From assembly GCA_945828345.1 (NCBI GenBank), contig CALZRA010000006.1:1-40342 (forward strand): a stretch of 40,342 nt of DNA. The letters are read 5' to 3'. Each line of letters begins with the position of its first letter. Position 1 is the stretch's first letter. Made by a program: the position numbers and the translations under genes. Below, piece after piece: positions 34,420 to 40,342 of the stretch. Below the pieces are notes generated by a model, which made no database searches, was not told the DNA's origin, and was given only the letters and a program-made list of their open reading frames with translations. Origin of the DNA: an uncultured Bacteroidales bacterium (GTDB taxonomy: Bacteria; Bacteroidota; Bacteroidia; Bacteroidales; Bacteroidaceae).

Positions 34420-36021
34420 TCAGTTGACGCCGCTCTTCTCCTCCTTGTTGGGCTTCATGACCTGGTCGGGGTCGTTGTTTTCCGTATAGTAGTAGTAGAC
34501 GTAGGTGCCGAGCCAGCGGTCACGCAGCTCGTGGCGCAGGGCCAGACGGTCGTTGACGTAGGGCTTGGCATCGAGTAGGAAGGAGCGGATCTCGTCGGGC
34601 ACGAAGCGGCCCACCTGGGGGAAGTGGCTGAGGAGTTCGGGCTGCTTGAGCGACATGATGGCTATGGCCTGCTGCACGCAGGGGGGGAAGGACATGCCCT
34701 TCTGGGCCATCACCTGGGCGCGGGGCAGAAAGTTGTCGAGGCTCTTGGAGTAGAGGCAGGCCGCCACCGAGGTGGGCAGCGCAGCGTCAGTTCCTTCGGT
34801 CAGCCCGATGTTGTAGCCGAGGAAGGCGGGTGGCTGGTAGTTCTGCTCAAAGCGTGACTCGCGCGGGTAGAGAGAGAGGATGTGGGCGAAGGTCGGCTGC
34901 TGGCGGATGCTGTCGGGTTTTCCGGCCAAGGGCCTGAGCTTCGCGGTGAAGCCGGACTCGAAGGGCGACTGCTCGATGAGGGTGGCGTACTTCAGGAACA
35001 GCTCCTTCTCGTTGTTGAGCAGGGCGCAGAGCGCGAGCCGCTTGAGGGTGAAGAGGCGCGGGCCGTTCATCACCATCTGGTCCATGGCACTGCGGTAGGC
35101 TGCGTTGAGCAGTCCGGCGTGGAGGTTGCAGTCCATGAGGAAGATGCCGTATTCCTCGCTGCCGTCGTGCTTTTCGAGCCGCGCTTCGGGATATTCGTAG
35201 ACGATGTCGAACATGCCTTCGAGCAGCTGGTCGGTTTCGAGCAGGGCCAGGGCGTGGTAGGCGGCCACGGCGCGCGAGGGCTGCTTGGCCGAGCGGGCCT
35301 CGGTGATCATGGCCTGCCAGTCCTCGCGGTCGGTGAGGTTCTGGAGGCGCGCGGTGAGGATTTCGTTCTCATTAAAGTGAAGGGCTGCCCACGAGGTGCC
35401 CGCTGTGAGCAACAGGGCCAGGGCCAGACCGTAGGGGCGCACTGGGGCGGGCGCGGGAGCGGCCTCCTTGCGGCGCACGGCTATCCACACGGCGAGGGCG
35501 GCCACGGCTGAGGCGAGCAGGCAGGCCAGCGCGATGAAGATGAACTGCGAAGGTTCCGACTTGTAGTAGAGGTTCGTGCCGCGCCACAGCATCCACCCGA
35601 TCTGGACCAGCGGCAGCACGAAGCCCAGCCCCGCCCAGCCGGGCGCAAGCCGGAATGTGTAGTCCGCACAGCGCGCGGTGAGCGTGTAGACCAGGGCCAG
35701 GACAGCGGCACCGAGCGCCGTACACTTGAAGAGCAGCAAGGGCCAGCGCATGAGCCACCACAGCCATCCGTAGGGCTGGCTGAGCAGGTAGTGCATGGTG
35801 TCGGGCGAGGTGGAGATGTAGCTGTCCTGTTCGGCACGGGTGAGCACGTCGCCATACACTCCATAGAGAAAGGCAAAGAGGGCGGCGAAGCCCAACACGT
35901 AGGTGAGCCACAAGGCCGTGCGGGGCTTGGGAGCCCACCGACGCGCGGGCTTGGGAGCTTTCGGCGCGCGCGAGGAGGAGGGGGCACTCGGCGTGCCCGG
36001 AGTGGAATGCTTCTTTTTCAC
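34420..36021 (-). CDS. DUF6057-like membrane protein
   Basis: The 533-aa product has a basic, Pro/Ala-rich N-terminal stretch (about 1-35), then a first membrane segment (TALWLTYVLGFAALFAFLYGVY), a periplasmic stretch, and about four more segments to residue 220 (LLLFKCTALGAAVLALVYTL, LGFVLPLVQIGWML, FIFIALACLLASAVAALAVW, GLALALLLTAGTSWAAL). The remaining 300 residues are helical and soluble, with TPR-like spacing (AVAAYHALALLETDQLLEG). I recall the Bacteroidetes family DUF6057 with this layout, often next to the TolB-like lipoprotein as here. No enzymatic motif is seen. The function is unknown. Confidence 0.75.
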   Translation of the reverse strand: MKKKHSTPGTPSAPSSSRAPKAPKPARRWAPKPRTALWLTYVLGFAALFAFLYGVYGDVLTRAEQDSYISTSPDTMHYLLSQPYGWLWWLMRWPLLLFKCTALGAAVLALVYTLTARCADYTFRLAPGWAGLGFVLPLVQIGWMLWRGTNLYYKSEPSQFIFIALACLLASAVAALAVWIAVRRKEAAPAPAPVRPYGLALALLLTAGTSWAALHFNENEILTARLQNLTDREDWQAMITEARSAKQPSRAVAAYHALALLETDQLLEGMFDIVYEYPEARLEKHDGSEEYGIFLMDCNLHAGLLNAAYRSAMDQMVMNGPRLFTLKRLALCALLNNEKELFLKYATLIEQSPFESGFTAKLRPLAGKPDSIRQQPTFAHILSLYPRESRFEQNYQPPAFLGYNIGLTEGTDAALPTSVAACLYSKSLDNFLPRAQVMAQKGMSFPPCVQQAIAIMSLKQPELLSHFPQVGRFVPDEIRSFLLDAKPYVNDRLALRHELRDRWLGTYVYYYYTENNDPDQVMKPNKEEKSGVN

Positions 36022-36049
36022 GTTGTTGTCGCAGATTAGTCAGTGAGAA

Positions 36050-36077
36050 GCGTGCGTGGCGGTCAGGCCACGCACGC
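36050..36077. terminator. hairpin downstream of the sulfatase
   Basis: gcgtgcgtggc (36050-36060) and gccacgcacgc (36067-36077) form a perfect 11-bp stem with loop ggtcag, 44 bp past the sulfatase stop codon (minus strand). No T-run follows. Confidence 0.6.
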
Positions 36078-36121
36078 CGTGTTCAGGATTCGACGGGCGG
36101 TAGGCCGTCCGGGGCCAGGCC

Positions 36122-37672
36122 TCAGGGCATGGCGTTGAGTTCGAGTGCAGGCTGGTCGTCATACTGCTGCTGCAGCTTGACGAGTTCCTTCATCAGCCTC
36201 TGGGTGACCTTCTCGGTGCCCGGCTGGCCGTAGAGGTTGTGAAGCTCCTGCGGGTCGGTGTTGAGGTCATAGAGTTCCCACTCGTTGATGTCGCGGTAGA
36301 AGTGGATGAGCTTCCAGCCGTCGGCGGTACGTACGCCGTAGTGACGCTTCACGCTGTGTTCGGCGGGGTACTCATAATAATGGTAGTAGAGACTCTTGCG
36401 CCAGTTCTTGGGATGCTTGCCCTTGAGGAGCGGCAGGAGCGACACGCCTTGGATGTCCTCGGGAATGGGTGCGCCGGCCAGTTCGAGGAAGGTGGGGGCG
36501 TAGTCAATGTTCTGCACCAGTTCGGGAATGTCGCCCTTGGCCTCCAGCCCGGCGGGCAGGCGCATGACGAGCGGGGTGGCAAACGATTCTTCATACATGA
36601 ACCGCTTGTCGAACCAGCCGTGCTCGCCCATGTAGAAGCCCTGGTCGGAGGTGTAGACCACGAGGGTCGAGTCGAGCAGGCCCGCCTCCCGCAGGTAGTC
36701 GAGCGTGCGGCCGATGTTGTCATCGAGCGACTTGAGCACCTTGGCGTAGTCGCGCATGTAGCGCTGGTACTTGAACTCGGCCAAGGCCTTGCCGCTGAGG
36801 TTCTGTCGGTAGAAGTCGCGGGCCAGCGGCTCGTAGACATCGTTGTACTGCTGGAGGTCGGCACTGTCGAGGCGCGAGATCATGCGCAGATAGTTGCTGG
36901 TGAGGCGCGTGGTCATGCCCGGGCGGTACATCTTCGTGTCGTAGACGATGTCCATGTGGCGGTTGTCGGCAATCTCCATCTCCTGGGCGGCAGCTGCGCG
37001 GCGGCCTTCGTAGTTGTCATAGAAGGTGGCGGGCAGGGCGAATGTCTTGTCCTCATATTCGCGCAGGTACTTGATTTCGGGCAGCCAGCAGCGGTGGCAG
37101 GCCTTGTGGTGGATGAAGAGGGCGAAGGGCTTGGAGCGGTCGCGCCGGTGCTCCATCCAGTCAATGGCCTTGTCGGTGACAATGTTCGTCACGTAGCCCC
37201 GCTCACGCACCGTGTCGTTCTGCATGGTGATGAAGTCGGGGTTGTAGTAGTCCCCCTGTTCGGGCAGGATGTTCCAGTAGTCAAAACCCGTGGGGAGCGT
37301 GACCAGGTGCCACTTGCCCACGATGGCTGTCTGGTAGCCAGCTTGTTGGAGGAGCTTGGGCATGGTCTGCTGTGTGCCGTCGAAGATGCCGTGTTCGTTG
37401 TTGGTGAAGCCGTTCTTGTGGGAGTGCTTACCGGTAATCATGCAGGCGCGGCTCGGCCCCGAGAGGGAGTTGGCCACATAGGAGTTTACGAACTTCACGC
37501 CGTCGGCAGCGATGCGGTCAAGATTGGGCGTCTCGACAAAGCGGTTGTCGTAGCAGCTCATCATCTGGGCCGTGTGGTCGTCGGTCATGATGTAGACGAT
37601 GTTGTAGCGCCCTTGGGCCGCTGCCACGGCTGGCAGCAGGAGGGGCGAGAAGAGCAGGAGGTTCTTCTTCAT
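36122..37672 (-). CDS. Ser-type sulfatase, S1 family
   Basis: The 516-aa secreted enzyme has a signal peptide (ending AVAAAQ, 20), the metal-binding IMTDDHTA (D31, D32) and the sulfatase signature SGPSRACMITGKH, in which S71 takes the place of the usual Cys. Serine is converted to formylglycine by an anaerobic sulfatase-maturating radical-SAM enzyme, which is not in this window. YTSDQGFYMGEHGWFDK holds later metal and substrate residues. Overall it resembles GlcNAc-6-O-sulfatases (S1_11) that trim mucin or glycosaminoglycan sugars; this subfamily call is from memory. There is no SusC/SusD pair or glycosidase nearby, so it is an isolated sulfatase. Confidence 0.92.
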   Translation of the reverse strand: MKKNLLLFSPLLLPAVAAAQGRYNIVYIMTDDHTAQMMSCYDNRFVETPNLDRIAADGVKFVNSYVANSLSGPSRACMITGKHSHKNGFTNNEHGIFDGTQQTMPKLLQQAGYQTAIVGKWHLVTLPTGFDYWNILPEQGDYYNPDFITMQNDTVRERGYVTNIVTDKAIDWMEHRRDRSKPFALFIHHKACHRCWLPEIKYLREYEDKTFALPATFYDNYEGRRAAAAQEMEIADNRHMDIVYDTKMYRPGMTTRLTSNYLRMISRLDSADLQQYNDVYEPLARDFYRQNLSGKALAEFKYQRYMRDYAKVLKSLDDNIGRTLDYLREAGLLDSTLVVYTSDQGFYMGEHGWFDKRFMYEESFATPLVMRLPAGLEAKGDIPELVQNIDYAPTFLELAGAPIPEDIQGVSLLPLLKGKHPKNWRKSLYYHYYEYPAEHSVKRHYGVRTADGWKLIHFYRDINEWELYDLNTDPQELHNLYGQPGTEKVTQRLMKELVKLQQQYDDQPALELNAMP

Positions 37673-37735
37673 GCTTCGGTTTGTTACGTTTGGGGGTTGT
37701 GGGTGCTTGGCTTGTGTCCGCGGGATGGAAAAAGA

Positions 37736-37823
37736 GGAATCAGAAATCGGGAATCAGGCTGTGCCGCAGCTTGGCTTGGGCCGAGTGGCATAGGTGTTCT
37801 GATTCCTGGTCTCTGATTCCTTC
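37736..37823. repeat. imperfect inverted repeat upstream of the sulfatase
   Basis: ggaatcagaaatcgggaatc (from 37736) and its imperfect complement ctgattcctggtctctgatt (from 37802) frame 43 bp. They lie in the 176-bp gap between the glmM stop and the sulfatase start. They might form a leader stem of the sulfatase mRNA. Confidence 0.5.
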
Positions 37824-37830
37824 GTGCAGC

Positions 37831-37852
37831 GTAGCACAGGGTGCTGTGCTAC
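37831..37852. terminator. hairpin at the 3' end of glmM
   Basis: gtagcacag-ggtg-ctgtgctac is a perfect 9-bp stem with a 4-base loop that includes the glmM stop codon (37849-37851). It probably ends or protects the glmM transcript on the minus strand. Confidence 0.55.
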
Positions 37853-39243
37853 TTCTGGGTCATGTTATAGACGATGTCCATAATCTGCTTGCCGAGTGCG
37901 TCGGCTTCTTCCATGGTGTGGGCTTCGGAGTAGACACGGATGATCGGCTCGGTGTTGCTCTTGCGCAGGTGAACCCACTTGTCGGCGAAGTCGATCTTCA
38001 CGCCGTCGATGTCGGTCACCTTCTCGTCCTTGTAGAGCTCCTTCACCTTCTTGAGCACGGCGAAGATGTCGGTAGTCGGGTCGAGGTCGATGCGGTTCTT
38101 GGCAATGTAGTACTGCGGCAGCGAGTCGCGGAGCTCAGAGGCGCGCATGCCCGTCTTGGCCAGGTGGGTCAGGATGAGGGCGATGCCTACGAGGGCGTCG
38201 CGGCCGGAGTGGGCAGCGGGATAGATGACACCGCCGTTGCCTTCGCCGCCGATGACGGCGCCGGTCTCCTTCATCTTGGTCACGACGTTCACTTCGCCTA
38301 CGGCTGCTGCTGTGTAGTTGCAGCCATACTTCTCGGTCACGTCGCGCAGACCGCGGGTCGAGGAGAGGTTGGAGACGGTGGGGCCAGGAGTGTGGCGGAG
38401 CACGTAGTCAGCACAGGCCACGAGGGTGTTTTCTTCGCCGAACATGGAGCCGTCTTCGCATACCAGGGCCAGACGGTCGACATCGGGGTCAACCACGATG
38501 CCGAGGTCGTGGCGGCCTTTACGCAGCAGGTTGCGGATCTCGCTGAGGTGCTCCTTGAGCGGCTCGGGGTTGTGGGCGAAGTCGCCGGTAGGTTCGGTGT
38601 TGAGGCCCGTTACCTGGGTTACGCCGAGCTGTCCGAGGAGTTTGGGAAGGATGATGCCGCCAACGGAGTTGACGGTGTCGATGGCTACGGTAAAGTGGGC
38701 ACGGCGAATGGCGTCGATGTCGACCAGTTCGAGGTCCTTGACCATTTCGATGTGGCGCTGGTCGTAGCTGTAGTTCTTGGTGTAGCAGCCCAGGCTGTCG
38801 ACGTCGGCAAATTCGAAGTCGCTGCTGTTGGCTTTGCGCACAACCTCAGAGGCTTCTTCGGGCGGGAGGAATTCGCCTTTCTCGTTGAGGAACTTCAGGG
38901 CGTTCCACTGGCGGGGGTTGTGGCTGGCGGTGATGATGATGCCGCCGCAGGCGCGTTCCATGGTCACGGCCAGCTCGGTGGTGGGCGTAGAGGCCAGACC
39001 GATGTTCACCACGTCGAATCCCATGCTCATCAGTGTACCACATACGACGTGGGTCACCATTTCGCCCGAGATACGTGCGTCACGGCCTACCACAATTTTG
39101 CGGCGGTATGTACGGTTCACAATTCTTTCGCGCAAGGAGGCGTAGGCGGAGACCGACTTGGCAATGTCAACGGGATTCAAGGTATCGCCGGTGCGGCCGC
39201 CAATGGTGCCGCGGAAACCGGAGATGGATTTAATAAGTGTCAT
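37849..39243 (-). CDS. glmM: phosphoglucosamine mutase (phosphohexomutase)
   Basis: The 464-aa alpha-D-phosphohexomutase interconverts glucosamine-6-phosphate and glucosamine-1-phosphate, feeding UDP-GlcNAc for peptidoglycan and lipid A; Bacteroidetes members may also act on mannose phosphates. It has SGFRGTIGG near the N-terminus, the catalytic phosphoserine loop TASHNP (S107), the metal loop DPDVDRLAL, the sugar loop GGEGNGGVIYP and the C-terminal phosphate loop RKSNTEPIIRVY. The length is typical. Start ATG 39243. A -7 box TACCTTTG (39280-39273) with CTTG 21 bases upstream lies before it. Confidence 0.94.
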   Translation of the reverse strand: MTLIKSISGFRGTIGGRTGDTLNPVDIAKSVSAYASLRERIVNRTYRRKIVVGRDARISGEMVTHVVCGTLMSMGFDVVNIGLASTPTTELAVTMERACGGIIITASHNPRQWNALKFLNEKGEFLPPEEASEVVRKANSSDFEFADVDSLGCYTKNYSYDQRHIEMVKDLELVDIDAIRRAHFTVAIDTVNSVGGIILPKLLGQLGVTQVTGLNTEPTGDFAHNPEPLKEHLSEIRNLLRKGRHDLGIVVDPDVDRLALVCEDGSMFGEENTLVACADYVLRHTPGPTVSNLSSTRGLRDVTEKYGCNYTAAAVGEVNVVTKMKETGAVIGGEGNGGVIYPAAHSGRDALVGIALILTHLAKTGMRASELRDSLPQYYIAKNRIDLDPTTDIFAVLKKVKELYKDEKVTDIDGVKIDFADKWVHLRKSNTEPIIRVYSEAHTMEEADALGKQIMDIVYNMTQK

Positions 39244-39272
39244 AGTATATTAGAATTAAAAGAATTGCGAAG

Positions 39273-39305
39273 CAAAGGTAGCGAAATGTTGATAGTTTGT
39301 GCAAG
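39273..39305 (-). promoter_or_regulatory. promoter of glmM
   Basis: On the minus strand CTTG (39305-39302, one mismatch to TTTG), a 21-base spacer and TACCTTTG (39280-39273). The box ends 29 bp before the glmM ATG. Confidence 0.65.
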
Positions 39306-39396
39306 GAAAACGGTTTTTTTTTGCGGAGTGCAGATTCGCGGGGACTTTTGGGGAGGAAATAGCCTTCCGGGCAGGGTGATAGTACTTACTTTCCAA

Positions 39397-39488
39397 AGAA
39401 GATATACTTCAAGTGCGGTAGAAGATATACTGCAGCTGCGATAGAAGATATACTGCAGCTGCGATAGAAGATATACTGCTCCTGTCAG
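39397..39488. repeat. 23-bp tandem repeat, four units
   Basis: The units begin agaagatatac: 39397-39419 (ends ttcaagtgcggt), 39420-39442 and 39443-39465 (identical, end tgcagctgcgat), and 39466-39488 (ends tgctcctgtcag). Each has a near-palindrome around gatatac and the two middle units also have ctgcagctgc. The period is not a multiple of three. It lies in the 291-bp gap between the nuclease gene and glmM, upstream of the glmM promoter. Confidence 0.92.
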
Positions 39489-39521
39489 TCAGTTGGCAAG
39501 GGGCCAAGGGGCGGGCTGTGC

Positions 39522-39557
39522 GCTTACTGGGCTTTCAGTCCGCTCCTTGTACGCTTG
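39522..39557. repeat. right-end fragment of the nested palindrome
   Basis: This 36-bp stretch matches 8427-8462, the right end of the mltD-rel palindrome, at 33 of 36 positions (gcttactgggctttcag, then ccttg and acgcttg). The other arms of the element are absent here. The fragment contains the stop codon and the last seven or so codons of the neighbouring nuclease gene. Confidence 0.8.
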
Positions 39558-40342
39558 CGTCCATGATTTTCCAGTCGGCGATCGTGCGGCGCTCGGGGTC
39601 GAAGTTGACGGCCACCTTGACGGCGGGCAGCTTTTCGAGGGCGAACTTGGCGGGGTAGTCCTTGAGGTCCATCTGGCGCATGGCCGTCTCGGCACTCCGG
39701 TTCAGCTTCAGCTCGAAGAGGTAGATGGCCTTGGCGGTGCGCATCACCACGTCGACACGGCCGGTCGGCGTGCGCACCTCGACATCGACATACCTGCCCA
39801 TAAGAGAGAAGATGATGTAGAGCATCTGCTGGTAGTGCCCCTCGCTGTTGGCCCGGTCGCAGTAGGGTACGGTCAGGAGGTAGGCTTGCAGCAGGCTGAG
39901 CATGGCGTCGAGGTCTTCGTTGAGCAGGGCCTCGTACATGTCGCCGACAGTGGTGTTGCCGTCGTCTGCATATTCCGCCACATAGTTGGGTAACAGGCAG
40001 TCCAACAGCCCGATTTGTATTTCCTTGTTCGGGTAGTCCAGCGTGTACATGCCAGTTTCAGGGTTGTGGTCCTTGATGGTGAGGTATCCGCTCTGGTATA
40101 GCAGCGGCAATATGGTCTTCATCCTTTCGGTGGGCGCATCAAAGGCTGCGGGCAGCACGCGTTTCTTCCCGATGTTCGCAGGTGCGATGTTGAACTTGCG
40201 CATCATTTCGATGAGGTAGGTGGGTGTGCCCGTCTCGAACCAGTAGTTGTTGAGCTGGCGGTCCTGCAAGGCGTTGAGGAGGCTGAAGGGGTTGAATATG
40301 TCGGGCGAGGGCCAGGTGAAGTGGTAGCCGTCGTACTGCCGT
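39535..40342 (-). CDS. AAA-ATPase/PD-(D/E)XK nuclease family protein, 5' end beyond the window
   Basis: The frame is open to the right edge, so the N-terminal ATPase part is missing. The visible 269 residues include YDGYHF and NPFSLLNAL near the edge, YWFETGTPTYLIEMM, and a C-terminal PD-(D/E)XK domain with GRVDVVMRTAKAIYLFELKL (D and the E-x-K pair). This is the AAA-ATPase_like plus PDDEXK_9 family, present in many paralogous copies in Bacteroidetes and of unknown function. A TTG at 40269 could be taken as a start, but the conserved sequence upstream argues against it. The last codons (ASVQGAD) come from a repeat fragment that has probably replaced the native end. Confidence 0.88.
   Translation of the reverse strand, partial: RQYDGYHFTWPSPDIFNPFSLLNALQDRQLNNYWFETGTPTYLIEMMRKFNIAPANIGKKRVLPAAFDAPTERMKTILPLLYQSGYLTIKDHNPETGMYTLDYPNKEIQIGLLDCLLPNYVAEYADDGNTTVGDMYEALLNEDLDAMLSLLQAYLLTVPYCDRANSEGHYQQMLYIIFSLMGRYVDVEVRTPTGRVDVVMRTAKAIYLFELKLNRSAETAMRQMDLKDYPAKFALEKLPAVKVAVNFDPERRTIADWKIMDASVQGAD

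Noticed and set aside
40267..40269. TTG start for the nuclease gene
   Set aside because: Conserved family sequence (YDGYHF, NPFSLLNAL) continues upstream to the window edge, so the gene is cut by the edge rather than starting here.

Overview
The window looks like chromosomal DNA of a GC-rich member of the Bacteroidales, most likely Prevotellaceae; the species cannot be fixed from this sequence. The evidence is the gene content (a parAB-DUF5683-lytic transglycosylase-rel cluster divergent from surE-lpxB, a dxs-trkA-trkH cluster, a fimbrillin-like lipoprotein, a Ser-type sulfatase, an AAA-ATPase/PD-(D/E)XK protein), the lack of obvious Shine-Dalgarno sequences, and several TTTG-N19-21-TAnnTTTG promoters of the Bacteroidetes type.

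Layout: 1-456 holds two minus-strand tRNA genes (Leu-GAG, cut by the edge, and Gly-GCC) with their own promoter. 457-3771 is a minus-strand operon surE-lpxB-hflX. A 335-bp divergent promoter region separates it from a plus-strand run, 4107-10833: parA, parB, a DUF5683 protein, an MltD-like transglycosylase and a bifunctional RelA/SpoT enzyme. A long minus-strand block, 11053-28467, carries an outer-membrane barrel protein, alkaline phosphatase, pyrE, asnA, an SRPBCC protein, an ABC permease and its binding lipoprotein (no ATPase gene beside them), ansA, a Wzc-like tyrosine kinase, class I fumarase, trkH, trkA and dxs. Plus-strand 28975-31930 has an omega-amidase-type hydrolase, a 61-aa small ORF and a fimbrillin-like lipoprotein. 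The remainder, 32078-40342, is minus strand: nitroreductase, a TolB-like lipoprotein with a CXXCH motif, a DUF6057-like membrane protein, a sulfatase, glmM and the 3' part of an AAA-ATPase/PD-(D/E)XK gene.

The genes are mostly conserved housekeeping and envelope functions (chromosome segregation, lipid A, peptidoglycan turnover, (p)ppGpp, pyrimidine and asparagine metabolism, K+ uptake, isoprenoids, amino-sugar supply). I see no phage, IS element, CRISPR array or defence island.

The unexplained structure is between the genes. Several unrelated repeat families occur: (1) three arrays of about 10-11 degenerate 9-bp units (CYGGRNNNY), each bracketed by a G-tract and a C-tract and each close to a strong hairpin; (2) a 69-bp repeat, twice in tandem, whose gene-proximal copy contains a consensus promoter for dxs; (3) two 61-bp three-arm elements in which the arms are conserved and the loops are not; (4) a roughly 248-bp nested palindrome with two perfect 24-bp arm pairs on one axis, one end of which also appears as a fragment forming the 3' end of the nuclease gene; (5) a 45-bp hairpin repeat that encodes part of the SurE tail and recurs beside a 64-bp tandem repeat; (6) a 23-bp tandem repeat upstream of glmM; and (7) a 40-bp-stem palindrome between convergent genes. 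These are the best candidates for something undescribed. Their functions are not established here.
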